Below are positions 51,570-58,793 of a stretch of 64,000 bases of DNA, in pieces (within the stretch, counting starts at the first letter, position 1; every line of letters begins with the position of its first letter). Both the position numbers and the translations under genes were made by a program. The notes beneath the pieces are model-generated. The model searched no databases and was not told the origin of the DNA. It was given only the letters and a program-made list of their open reading frames with translations. This DNA is from Candidatus Woesearchaeota archaeon CG10_big_fil_rev_8_21_14_0_10_44_13 (GTDB taxonomy: Archaea > Nanobdellota > Nanobdellia > Woesearchaeales > UBA12501), in NCBI GenBank assembly GCA_002762985.1, contig PCXZ01000023.1:9943-73942 (forward strand). Reading direction: 5' to 3'.

Positions 51570-52274
51570 TTAATTTTTTCCCTTTGTCTCGACCTTGATT
51601 ATAGTCTCTATCTCCCTCTCTGAGATCGAGCACCCGTTCAGTTTTATGCCCCAGAGCACGCCGTCAAGGAGCTGGCTCTTTGCGTTCTCCATCTGCGGGA
51701 TGAACCTGTCAAGCAGCCCAAGGTCATAAGCGGCAACAGCGAGCTCAGTAGATCTTATCAGTTTTATTCCCTTAACCTCTTTCATGAATCTTTCCAGCAT
51801 CTCCTTGTCCATCTGGAGCTTTACATGCAGCTTGTGCTCCATTATATCCCTCAGCCTTTTGGGGTTCTCTATGAGCATCCTTGTAGTGCGCTCGTCAATA
51901 ACCATCGCAGAGGACTGCATGATCATCGCTGCTGCCAAAGATTCCATCTCGCCGTAATGCACTATCTGTATGAAATTGCCCTTTGCGCTGAAGATCATGT
52001 TCGCAGTCTCCATCAGGTATCTCGTCTTTTCAGTCATCTTCTGGTCGCCTATGACCTGGAGAACGCCGTTATTGATATATGACAATACCCTCAATGCCTC
52101 GAACTTGAATCTTTTTATCTCAATAGGCCTGTCGACAAGCTCTTTCTTCACGCTGCCCGGCAGATAAAAGCCTCCTCCAAAATTTTTCTTCAGCGGCTCG
52201 AGTATCCAGAGGAGATCGTTCAATGCAAGGCTTATTATCGGGCCTGTGTCGAATATTATTGATCTTGCTGCCAA
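51570..52274 (-). CDS. PIN-domain ribonuclease-like protein
   Basis: 234 residues with a TTG start at 52274 four bases after the upstream gene's stop; no closer ATG exists before the PIN core. IIFDTGPIISLALNDLLWIL is the first PIN motif with Asp 9. Glu in VKKELVDRP near 43, HYGEMESLAAAM near 105 and MVIDERTTRMLIE near 124-135 supply the other acidic metal ligands. PIN proteins cleave RNA and often act as VapC-like toxins or in ribosomal RNA maturation. It is much longer than VapC (about 135), with a 90-residue C-terminal extension. The partner encoded just upstream could be its regulator. Confidence 0.8.
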   Translation of the reverse strand: MAARSIIFDTGPIISLALNDLLWILEPLKKNFGGGFYLPGSVKKELVDRPIEIKRFKFEALRVLSYINNGVLQVIGDQKMTEKTRYLMETANMIFSAKGNFIQIVHYGEMESLAAAMIMQSSAMVIDERTTRMLIENPKRLRDIMEHKLHVKLQMDKEMLERFMKEVKGIKLIRSTELAVAAYDLGLLDRFIPQMENAKSQLLDGVLWGIKLNGCSISEREIETIIKVETKGKN

Positions 52275-52278
52275 GGAA

Positions 52279-52833
52279 TCACGTCCCGAAAAGGCTTTTT
52301 GTGAAATTTATCCTGTCTCTCACGTCAGAGATCTCTGCCTCTGCTTCAGGCACGACTGTTTTTCCGACATAGCTCATCAGCTCCCACTGCGAGATCCCGA
52401 GAAGATCTGCTGCCCTGGCCAAGGATATCCCATGCTCATACAATTTGCTGCCTTTCTTTATCTCTGCCTGGTTTATCACTTCTTCGACATAGAACTTCGA
52501 TCTTTTGTCTGTGTCTGATATAGCCTTGAATATCCTCTTTACGGCTTCGCCGTAGCCCGCAGTATTGTCGCTCTTGAGTATCTCTTGCGCCTCATTCAAT
52601 GCCTTGATTATCTTAGCGCAGACATCTTTCTCCCTGCCTTCGCTCCTTGACGCTATCTTATAGATGGAGAATATGATGACTGCAATGGAGATTGAGTATT
52701 CGTCCTGGATTATCGATGCGTTATGAAGGGTATGGTTGCTTATGTCCCTGAGGGAGACATAATCCTCTTTCTTGAATGCGTCTAATGTCTCCTGCAATAT
52801 GTTCAGGATGTCTCTCTTTACCTCTTCTATCAT
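52279..52833 (-). CDS. Helical protein with C-terminal helix-turn-helix, paired with PIN gene
   Basis: 184 residues. Residues 1-130 are helical and charged. The C-terminal part HGISLARAADLLGISQWELMSYVGKTVV is a clear helix-turn-helix of the UPF0175/antitoxin-like kind, followed by an acidic tail EAEAEISDVRDRINF. It is leaderless with a TATA box at 52856-52863 and precedes the PIN gene by 4 nt. The order (DNA-binding protein, then PIN nuclease) resembles an antitoxin-toxin operon, but the long helical N-terminus is unusual for one. Confidence 0.7.
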   Translation of the reverse strand: MIEEVKRDILNILQETLDAFKKEDYVSLRDISNHTLHNASIIQDEYSISIAVIIFSIYKIASRSEGREKDVCAKIIKALNEAQEILKSDNTAGYGEAVKRIFKAISDTDKRSKFYVEEVINQAEIKKGSKLYEHGISLARAADLLGISQWELMSYVGKTVVPEAEAEISDVRDRINFTKSLFGT

Positions 52834-52855
52834 AATGAATTATAGAACAAGTCCA

Positions 52856-52863
52856 TATATAAA
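52856..52863 (-). promoter_or_regulatory. TATA box of the PIN operon
   Basis: Minus-strand TTTATATA centred 26-27 nt before the ATG at 52833. Confidence 0.65.
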
Positions 52864-52880
52864 TATATTGGTGGCAGGAA

Positions 52881-53300
52881 TCAAGCAGCCATCTTTTGGA
52901 TCTTTTTTCTCAGGGCTTCAATGTCATTCTTGATGTTTTTTGTATAGCTTCTCATCGCAGATATGTTCTTTATGTTTTTTTTCTCCTTTGTTCTTGCCTG
53001 CTCTTCGATCGCCTGGAGCATCGTCTCGAATCTTTCAAGGACTGAGAAGTGCTCTTCTGCCTGCCTTAGGTAGCCCTCTGCACCTTTCATATTCCCGCTA
53101 TTTATGCTAATTTCAGCCATATTCAAGGCGCCTTTCAGGTTGTTCTGCTGCTGGAATAGACGGCCGAGAATATTTTTTCCAATCTCCTGATCTTTCATGA
53201 TATCCTTGAAACTTTCCCATGCCTTGTTCAGAAGATCCTCTACAATTGCATCTTCATCGAGCGCATTTCTCATATCTTTTTTAGAATCAAATCCAGCCAT
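52881..53300 (-). CDS. Coiled-coil helical protein of unknown function
   Basis: 139 residues, all helical: DAIVEDLLNKAWESFKDIMKDQE, NLKGALNMAEISINSGNMKGAEGYLRQAEEHFSVLERFETMLQAIEEQ and a long basic helix NIKNISAMRSYTKNIKNDIEALRKKIQKM. The N-M-A-E-I-S-I-N-S-G-N-M-K-G-A-E-x-x-L-R-Q-A-E portion resembles a tetratricopeptide-like hairpin. It has its own TATA box and lies 47 nt before the HTH/PIN operon. A scaffold or adaptor role is possible; no family named. Confidence 0.65.
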   Translation of the reverse strand: MAGFDSKKDMRNALDEDAIVEDLLNKAWESFKDIMKDQEIGKNILGRLFQQQNNLKGALNMAEISINSGNMKGAEGYLRQAEEHFSVLERFETMLQAIEEQARTKEKKNIKNISAMRSYTKNIKNDIEALRKKIQKMAA

Positions 53301-53322
53301 ACACCCAGGTTTTGTTTAAAAG

Positions 53323-53330
53323 TTTATAAA
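53323..53330 (-). promoter_or_regulatory. TATA box of the coiled-coil gene
   Basis: Minus-strand TTTATAAA centred 26-27 nt before the ATG at 53300. Confidence 0.65.
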
Positions 53331-53423
53331 TCTTTCTGAAGCGTTTCCTGTGTTTTTAAACACCGAAAATTATATAAACCAACCCCCCATATTCCGGATA
53401 GCTTAATCAAAAGCGGTGGTTGA

Positions 53424-54056
53424 ATGTTAGACTTTGTGCAGAAATTCATTACGAAGGTCATAGGAGACCTTTTCATGAAAAAAAAGCATGTGAAGCTGGG
53501 GCTATATGGTCCGCCGAACGGTGGTAAAACCACGCTTGCTAACAGGGTCTGCCAGGACTGGCTCGGCCAGGATATGGGCACTGTTTCTCCGATTCCTCAT
53601 GAGACAAGGGAAATCCAGGTCAAGGAGCAGATAAACATCAAGTCAGGAAAAAAAGAGCTTTCTTTCAATCTTGTCGACACTCCAGGCATAGCAACGAAGA
53701 TAGACTATGAGGACTTCGTGAAGAAGGGCATGAAGACAAAAGACGCGAAGAAAAGGGCGAAAGAGGCCACAAAAGGCGTGATCGACGCCATAAAATGGCT
53801 TGATGACATGGACGTCGTACTTGTCGTGCTCGATGCCACAAAAGACCCATACACGCAGGTTAATATCACGATCATAGGGAACCTTGTCGCAAGGGATATA
53901 CCTGTTTTGATAGTGGCGAACAAGGTTGATCTGCGGAAGGCAGATGTCAAGAAGATTGAGGCGGCTTTCCCGCAATATGATGTCCTAGGGGTAAGCGCCA
54001 AGTTCGGAAAGAATATAGACAAACTCTATGAGGCACTTTTCGTGCTAGCAGGATAA
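53424..54056 (+). CDS. Era/Obg-like small GTPase
   Basis: 210 residues. G1 GPPNGGKTT near 29-37, G3 NLVDTPGIATK near 87, G4 IVANKVDLRK near 165 and G5 GVSAKFGKN near 192 are intact. An insertion with KKGMKTKDAKKRAKEATKG follows G3. It is the archaeal GTPase found upstream of DUF2073 and DUF2072 genes, and here those two genes follow in the same order, which strengthens the call. Proteins of this fold usually act in ribosome or RNA assembly. A GGTGGTTG ribosome site precedes the start; the TATA box is at about 53369. Confidence 0.9.
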   Translation: MLDFVQKFITKVIGDLFMKKKHVKLGLYGPPNGGKTTLANRVCQDWLGQDMGTVSPIPHETREIQVKEQINIKSGKKELSFNLVDTPGIATKIDYEDFVKKGMKTKDAKKRAKEATKGVIDAIKWLDDMDVVLVVLDATKDPYTQVNITIIGNLVARDIPVLIVANKVDLRKADVKKIEAAFPQYDVLGVSAKFGKNIDKLYEALFVLAG

Positions 54057-54469
54057 TGAAAAAGAAAACCAGCAAAGGCAGCAAAATGGCATTAACACTA
54101 CAGTTCGTCCCTTACAATGAGATTGAGGATCTGAGCTCTCTTGGCAGGATAAAAAAATTATTGAAGATGGCCAAGGAGAACAAGATAGTCCTGCTTGAGG
54201 GAAGGCTGAAGAAAGAGGAGGAAGCTGAGCTCATAAAGACGACGATGGAAGAGATTGACGACGAGTTCAAGGGCATCGAGCTGGGAGTCATCTACCCCGG
54301 CAAAGGGGACGGCGACCTCATGAAGAAATTGAAGGCGAATCTCGCGAATGTCCTCCTGGGGGACAGGGTTGGGCTGACTATAATCGGCCCGGCAAGCATA
54401 GTCAAGGAGATCAAGAAGGATCCCGACAAGATACAGCTTCTTATGAAGACTGAACCGAGAAGAAGATAA
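54056..54469 (+). CDS. DUF2073-family protein
   Basis: 137 residues, sharing one base with the GTPase stop (TAATG). LTLQFVPYNEIEDLSSLGRIKKLLKMAKENKIVLLEGRLKKEEEAELIKTTMEEI and GIELGVIYPGKGDGDLMKKLKANLANVLLGDRVGLTIIGPASIVKEIKKDPDKIQLLMK correspond to the archaeal DUF2073 family throughout its length. Alpha/beta, soluble, function not established. Its fixed place between the GTPase and the zinc-ribbon protein suggests the three act as a unit. Confidence 0.85.
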   Translation: MKKKTSKGSKMALTLQFVPYNEIEDLSSLGRIKKLLKMAKENKIVLLEGRLKKEEEAELIKTTMEEIDDEFKGIELGVIYPGKGDGDLMKKLKANLANVLLGDRVGLTIIGPASIVKEIKKDPDKIQLLMKTEPRRR

Positions 54470-54505
54470 TAAAACAATATCTGCAAAACAGTTCAATAGG
54501 TCAAA

Positions 54506-54889
54506 ATGCCACACCAATGCGTCAGATGCGGAACATTCTATGATGACGGCGCTAAGGAGATCCTTAAGGGATGCAATTGCGGAGCAAAGCTTTTCTTCTA
54601 TGTCAAGAAGGAGAGGCTTGAGCAGGCAAAGGAGATTGCAGCTAACCTTTCAAAGGTAGAGAAGAAGAAGATAGAGAAGGATGTCTATGAGATAATGGGC
54701 AGGGACGAGGAGGAGGAAAAGCCCGTGATCCTTGACCTTGAATCCATAAGGATAATCAAGCCGGGCAAGTTCGAGCTTGATCTCGTGCACCTGTTCAACA
54801 AGAAGAATCCGCTTGTGTTCAAACTGGACGAGGGGAAATATATAATCGATATTGCTGAAAGTTTCAAGAGGCTTGGGGAAATAAAATAG
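54506..54889 (+). CDS. Zinc-ribbon protein of the DUF2072 (OapB-like) family
   Basis: 127 residues. HQCVRCGTFYDDGAKEILKGCNCGAKLFFYVKKERLE is a four-Cys zinc ribbon (C-x2-C ... C-x-C). The second half, IRIIKPGKFELDLVHLFNKKNPLVFKLDEGKYIIDIAESFKRLGE, is the small alpha/beta domain that completes the family. OapB-type domains bind structured RNA in bacteria, so an RNA role is likely by homology. Third gene of the GTPase-DUF2073-DUF2072 cluster, which is conserved in many archaea. Confidence 0.87.
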   Translation: MPHQCVRCGTFYDDGAKEILKGCNCGAKLFFYVKKERLEQAKEIAANLSKVEKKKIEKDVYEIMGRDEEEEKPVILDLESIRIIKPGKFELDLVHLFNKKNPLVFKLDEGKYIIDIAESFKRLGEIK

Positions 54890-54921
54890 GCACGCCTTAA
54901 ATGACCTCTTAATCTATATCA

Positions 54922-55494
54922 TCACCCAAACTTATGCCCGTTTTTTTCAAGAATCCTGTAAGGATATCCTCTTGTGTCTTCTTCTCCAACCTTGGCGCTA
55001 AGCTGGCTTAATATGCTATATAAATATTCCTTTCCCTTCTTCGGGTCTGAGTAGTGCGCCTGTGCCTCAAGCTCTATGAACTGACCAAGGCCTTTGATAT
55101 CATCTATAGCAATTTCGACGTCCTTATACAGCCAGCAGCTTCTGCTCTTCTCGACTACAATGACCTCCCTGAAGTTAAGGCTTGCGAGAATCTTCCTAAG
55201 AGTGTCAGCATCGCCTATGCTTGTCTGGAATTCATCGCAGTAATCAGTCTTCTTCGCGTCTTCAGGATAGAAATGCTTGTAATTAATGGAAGAGCCCTTT
55301 GGAGTCTCTCTCAGCCTGAGCCATTCAAAAGGATATTTTCTTCCTATAAACTTCCTGTGGTGGGGCGTAAAATAAGTGTCCTTCTGGAAAACATCCCTCG
55401 AGACAAGTTTTGCATTGTTTTCGAGGAACCCGACAGTCTCCTGGGGATTTTTCAACGGGAATTTTATCTCTATTTCAATATCTTTATTTGGCAT
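54922..55494 (-). CDS. CYTH-domain protein, CyaB class IV adenylyl-cyclase-like
   Basis: 190 residues. The E-x-E-x-K signature appears as EIEIKFPL at 6-13. DTYFTPHHRKF, EWLRLRETPKGSSINYKHF, VVVEKSRSCWLY, VEIAIDDIKGLGQFIELEA give the remaining charged tunnel residues. In archaea such proteins bind triphosphorylated substrates with two metals; thiamine-triphosphatase or polyphosphate-related activity is as likely as cyclic AMP synthesis. Starts 10 nt after the stop of the YchF-like gene, so both share a transcript. Confidence 0.9.
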   Translation of the reverse strand: MPNKDIEIEIKFPLKNPQETVGFLENNAKLVSRDVFQKDTYFTPHHRKFIGRKYPFEWLRLRETPKGSSINYKHFYPEDAKKTDYCDEFQTSIGDADTLRKILASLNFREVIVVEKSRSCWLYKDVEIAIDDIKGLGQFIELEAQAHYSDPKKGKEYLYSILSQLSAKVGEEDTRGYPYRILEKNGHKFG

Positions 55495-55503
55495 TCTGTT
55501 TCC

Positions 55504-56703
55504 TCATTTGCTCGACACAATCTCAATGACATCCGCGGGCTTGAGCTTATGGTCCTTGCCTATGGTCTGCTTGTTTTTCACATCGATAGCCCTGATGAAG
55601 CCTTTCCCCAGGTCAGTATGGATCGTAAAAGCGAAATCCAGCGCAGTCGAGCCAGGAGGCAGCAGGAAGCAGTCCGGCAGCACATTCCCGTGCTGGTCAG
55701 CGAGCTTGTTCAGGCCGCCGGGGAATATATGGATATAATTCAGCAGTTCAAAGACAGCCTTGTCAAGGACCTGCTGGATCCCTGTAGAGCCAAATCTCTC
55801 GAGGATATTCTTTTTTATGAAATTCAGCGCATTCTTCTGCGCATCGCTCAATTTTGATTCATCCTTTATCCTGAAATCACATTCGCCAGGGATATATTCG
55901 ATAAGGCCTTTCTTCGCAGCCTCTTTCAGCGCGACTTCGGATTCTGAAGAGCAAGGTGTGAAGATGAGATGGGGGAATTCCTTCTTCAGCCTGTCGAATT
56001 TCTCCTTCGCGCCGGGCACATCTATCTTGTTAGCAGCTATGATCATGGGTTTAGTCATCTTCCTGAGCTCTGTGGCTATCTTCAGAAGATCGCTTTCAGT
56101 CCATGCCTGGATCTTCTCAATGTCAAGCTTAAGCTTTTCAATTGCGCTTTTGACCATCTCCTCAGTCACCTTAAGCCCCGACATCTGGCCCGCAAGCGCC
56201 CTGATTATGTTCTGTTTCTCCTGCTGGATTGTCCTGACGAATTTCTCCCAGTTCTTCTTCATTATCCCAAGATACCACATGTCTATCTCTACTTCAAGGA
56301 ATTCGATGTCTTTCGCAGGGTCATAGGATCCCGTGTCTATGGGTTCCCCGTGCGCATTCAGGCTGCCGGACACATCAATCACATGTATCAATGCGTCTGC
56401 CTGCCTGAGGTCATCAAGGAACTGGTTTCCGCGCCCTTTCCCCAGGTGCGCATCAGGGACAAGGCCTGCGACATCGATCAGGTTCACAGCTACAAACCTC
56501 TTGCCGTTTATGCAGTAGCCCGTCCTCGGATTGCATTTCACCTTGAAGAAAGTCTCAGCGCAATCGACCTTGACATAGCCTATGCCTGTGTTGGGCTTTA
56601 TTGTCGTGAATGGATAATTGGCTATCTCGACCTCTGCAAGCGTGGCTGCCTTGAAGAATGTGCTCTTCCCCGCTGAGGGCTTTCCGACCAGGCCGATTTG
56701 CAT
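55504..56703 (-). CDS. YchF/Obg-family GTPase with TGS domain
   Basis: 399 residues. P-loop GLVGKPSAGKSTFFKA at 4-19, NYPFTTIKPNTG (switch region), LIDVAGLVPDAHLGKGRGNQFLDDLRQADALIHVIDVSG and IAANKIDVPG are intact. The last 80 residues form a TGS domain (FPGGLNKLADQHGNVLPDCFLLPPGSTALDFAFTIHTDLGKGF). This is the archaeal/eukaryal COG0012-type protein that may prefer ATP over GTP and binds ribosomes. First gene of a two-gene operon with the CYTH gene. Confidence 0.93.
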   Translation of the reverse strand: MQIGLVGKPSAGKSTFFKAATLAEVEIANYPFTTIKPNTGIGYVKVDCAETFFKVKCNPRTGYCINGKRFVAVNLIDVAGLVPDAHLGKGRGNQFLDDLRQADALIHVIDVSGSLNAHGEPIDTGSYDPAKDIEFLEVEIDMWYLGIMKKNWEKFVRTIQQEKQNIIRALAGQMSGLKVTEEMVKSAIEKLKLDIEKIQAWTESDLLKIATELRKMTKPMIIAANKIDVPGAKEKFDRLKKEFPHLIFTPCSSESEVALKEAAKKGLIEYIPGECDFRIKDESKLSDAQKNALNFIKKNILERFGSTGIQQVLDKAVFELLNYIHIFPGGLNKLADQHGNVLPDCFLLPPGSTALDFAFTIHTDLGKGFIRAIDVKNKQTIGKDHKLKPADVIEIVSSK

Positions 56704-56748
56704 TTTATCTCTGAAAGCGCCCGTTCATATAAAAAAGTTTCCATTAAA

Positions 56749-56756
56749 TTTATATA
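56749..56756 (+). promoter_or_regulatory. TATA box of the PHP gene at 56778
   Basis: TTTATATA centred about 26 nt before the ATG; leaderless start predicted. Confidence 0.65.
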
Positions 56757-56777
56757 TAGTTCTGCAAAAAAATACCT

Positions 56778-57434
56778 ATGCTCAAATCAGACTTCCATCT
56801 CCATGCAGGCACAGACGAGCAGCATAAGCTGGACTACACGCCCAGGCAGCTCATCGATCTGGCATGCAAAAGAGGCTACAAGGTACTTTCCATAACGAAC
56901 CACGACACACTGACCTACAGCAGGGAGCTTTCAGATTATGCAAAAAAAAGAGGCATCCTCCTCATCCCGGGGGCAGAGCTGTCCATCGAGGGAAAAGAGG
57001 TCCTTGCCATGAACCTGACAAGACAGCTCAAGGACAGGATAAGGACATTCGCTGACCTTGAGAGATATAAGGGCGAGAATCTGCTTATTATAGCCCCTCA
57101 TCCGTTCTACCCCACCTCAAAAGCCCTGCATTCAAAGCTGATAAAGAACATAGGCCTTTTCGACGCCATAGAATTCAGCCATTTCTATCTCAGCTGGATA
57201 ACATTCAACACAAAGGCTGTCGAGACAGCAAGGCGATACAAGAAACCTCTTGTTGGCACATCAGACTGCCATGATCTGGAGCAGTTCGGCTGCACTTATT
57301 CCCTAGTGGATGCTCATCAGGACATAGACTCTGTTTTTGAGGCGATAAGGAAGAATAAGGTGAAGATAGTGACAAAACCACTGCCGGCGCTGAAGGCAGC
57401 CAGGATATTTGCGAAGATATACCTTTTCTATTGA
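56778..57434 (+). CDS. PHP-domain phosphoesterase, short form
   Basis: 218 residues. DFHLHAGTDEQHK at 5, SITNHDTLTY near 38, LIPGAELSIEGKEVLAMNL near 60, IAPHPFYP near 98, FSHFY near 133 and GTSDCHDLEQFG near 160 are the PHP metal motifs in order. The second motif has N-H-D in place of D-H-D/G. Related to archaeal YciV/TrpH-like phosphatases, some of which act on nucleotide or oligoribonucleotide ends. Different from the PHP protein in the gat operon in length and motif spelling. Single gene. Confidence 0.88.
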   Translation: MLKSDFHLHAGTDEQHKLDYTPRQLIDLACKRGYKVLSITNHDTLTYSRELSDYAKKRGILLIPGAELSIEGKEVLAMNLTRQLKDRIRTFADLERYKGENLLIIAPHPFYPTSKALHSKLIKNIGLFDAIEFSHFYLSWITFNTKAVETARRYKKPLVGTSDCHDLEQFGCTYSLVDAHQDIDSVFEAIRKNKVKIVTKPLPALKAARIFAKIYLFY

Positions 57435-57503
57435 GGCAGATTAAAGATAAATCGAGATAAACCTTGCCTCTGTTTTTTTACCGGGCCCATAAACCGCACA
57501 ACA

Positions 57504-57511
57504 TTTATAAA
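57504..57511 (+). promoter_or_regulatory. TATA box of the gene at 57534
   Basis: TTTATAAA centred 26-27 nt before the ATG. Confidence 0.65.
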
Positions 57512-57533
57512 TAAAATCTACAACCCATACAGT

Positions 57534-58118
57534 ATGCCTGTAAGAATAGATGCCATAAAAACGAGGGTGAAATATTACGGAGTCTTCGATTTTAAGCAGA
57601 TATACAGGGATGTGAGGGATAAGCTTACGGACCTGAGCTACATCAAGGGCGATGACTACAAATATATCGAGCCTTATTATTCTGAGAAAGAGTCATCTGA
57701 CCCGCGGGAGGCAAAGACGATATGGATATGGTGGAGGACCAAGAAGATAGAAGAGAACTCCACATTTTATGAGCAGCATATCGATCTGGATTTCCATCTC
57801 AGGTTCTGCAGGGACATGGAAGTGATGGTTGATGACGCCAAGAAGAGGGTTTGGAAGGCAGAGATAGAGGTCCTTATGGACTCTTACGTTCTCCTTGACC
57901 CCGATGATAAATGGAAGAATCACTGGTTCCTGAAGACAGTCCTGCCACTGTTCTACAAGAGGATATGGAGGAAGAGGAGGGAGGACAGGAAAAACAGCAC
58001 AATAACAGATACATACAAGGTCCAGGCCATGATAAAAGATTCATTTGAGATGCATCATTTCATGCCGAGGACGCCTGACCAGTTCTTCCAGCCTTATGGT
58101 TATAAGGGGAATGTCTGA
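57534..58118 (+). CDS. Conserved-looking protein of unknown function
   Basis: 194 residues, soluble, very rich in aromatic and charged residues. VRIDAIKTRVKYYGVFDFKQIYRDVRDKLTDLSYIKG, TIWIWWRTKKIEENSTFYEQHIDLDFHLRFCRDMEVMVDD and WKAEIEVLMDSYVLLDPDDKWKNHWFLKTVLPLFYKRIWRKRREDRKN suggest an alpha/beta fold with a long basic helix near 160. No known motif. Single gene with a strong leaderless promoter; 63 nt before tRNA-Thr. Composition matches the genomic background, so it is probably a core protein of the lineage. Confidence 0.75.
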   Translation: MPVRIDAIKTRVKYYGVFDFKQIYRDVRDKLTDLSYIKGDDYKYIEPYYSEKESSDPREAKTIWIWWRTKKIEENSTFYEQHIDLDFHLRFCRDMEVMVDDAKKRVWKAEIEVLMDSYVLLDPDDKWKNHWFLKTVLPLFYKRIWRKRREDRKNSTITDTYKVQAMIKDSFEMHHFMPRTPDQFFQPYGYKGNV

Positions 58119-58148
58119 GGGGTTTTATCGGCCTTTTAAGGCAAAATA

Positions 58149-58156
58149 TTTATAAA
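58149..58156 (+). promoter_or_regulatory. TATA box of tRNA-Thr
   Basis: TTTATAAA centred about 29 nt before the first base of the tRNA, the archaeal spacing for a transcript starting at or near the mature 5' end. Confidence 0.6.
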
Positions 58157-58218
58157 CAAGACAGCTGATTTCTTGCATATTGCCTCCGTAGCTCAGCGGC
58201 TAGAGCAGCTGACTTGTA

Positions 58219-58229
58219 TTTACAAGGAA
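58219..58229 (+). other. 11-nt tRNA-Thr intron at position 37/38
   Basis: Lies at the canonical archaeal site. CTTG (58213-58216) can pair with CAAG (58223-58226), leaving TAT as the 5' bulge and a 4-nt 3' side, so it is a relaxed bulge-helix-loop. At 11 nt it is near the lower size limit for archaeal tRNA introns. Confidence 0.75.
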
Positions 58230-58251
58230 ATCAGCAGGTCGGGAGTTCAAA

Positions 58252-58284
58252 AAGGGTTTTTGTCGTCCAATGGCCCTCTGAAAG
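58252..58284 (+). other. 33-nt tRNA-Thr intron at position 59/60, bulge-helix-bulge
   Basis: Exon TTCA (58246-58249) pairs with intron TGAA (58279-58282). The bulges are AAA and AGT. Cutting after the second base of each removes 33 nt and rebuilds the loop TTCAAAT. The central helix and position are the same as in tRNA-Phe. Confidence 0.85.
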
Positions 58285-58319
58285 TCTCCCCGGAGGCTTT
58301 TATCATAAAAAGGTGCAGA

Positions 58320-58781
58320 ATGAGCGAAATACAGAAAACATATGATGCATTGAAGAAAAAGCATGCTTTGCCGAGCTTCAATGACATAAACAACGAATTC
58401 GAGATTTCCTCAACAGAGAACAAGGATTTTCTTCTCAGGGAGATAAGGAGGAAGATGGACGAAAGGATAGAATTCTTTGTCAAGATCCTAAACTCGATAC
58501 TCCAGCCCGATACGAACATCTCAGAGCTGCATGAATGCAGGGATTTCAGCGATTCTGACAAGAGGGACATATTCAGCCTGTACAAGGAGATCATAGTCAT
58601 GCATGACTCTGCCGTGATCGCAGGCATAATCTGCGACGAAAGCCAGGATGCAAAGTTCATATCAGAGACTTTCAAATCCTGGCCCGCAATAAAGAAAAAG
58701 ATGGTGGAGATCGTGAAGAGGATGAAGGACAGCTGGAAGACGGATGTAAACATCAGCGAAGAGCTGGGTTATCTGGGCTGA
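58320..58781 (+). CDS. Helical protein of unknown function upstream of adk
   Basis: 153 residues from the ATG at 58320; in-frame codons further upstream lie inside the tRNA gene and are rejected. SEIQKTYDALKKKHALPSFNDINNEFEISSTENKDFLLREIRRKMDERIEFFVKILNSILQPD is followed by FKSWPAIKKKMVEIVKRMKDSWKTD. All helical, soluble. The word L-P-S-F-N-D-I-N-N-E-F-E-I looks like a short N-terminal capping segment. It ends 12 nt before adk, so the pair is co-transcribed, perhaps with the tRNA. No family known to me. Confidence 0.75.
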   Translation: MSEIQKTYDALKKKHALPSFNDINNEFEISSTENKDFLLREIRRKMDERIEFFVKILNSILQPDTNISELHECRDFSDSDKRDIFSLYKEIIVMHDSAVIAGIICDESQDAKFISETFKSWPAIKKKMVEIVKRMKDSWKTDVNISEELGYLG

Positions 58782-58793
58782 AGAGTGAAAGAA

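Larger units (their letters stand above)
58182..58298 (+). tRNA. tRNA-Thr (TGT) with two introns
   Basis: The acceptor stem GCCTCCG/CGGAGGC is perfect, the D stem is GCTC/GAGC, the anticodon stem GCTGA/TCAGC and the T stem GGGAG/CTCCC. The anticodon TGT lies at 58215-58217. Two insertions break the cloverleaf: 11 nt after nucleotide 37 (58219-58229) and 33 nt in the T loop (58252-58284). Removing both gives an ordinary tRNA of normal length. The discriminator is T, no encoded CCA. Confidence 0.92.

Noticed and set aside
58173-58319. Upstream start for the gene at 58320
   Set aside because: The extra N-terminus would be encoded by tRNA-Thr and its introns; the ATG at 58320 is the first start after the tRNA.
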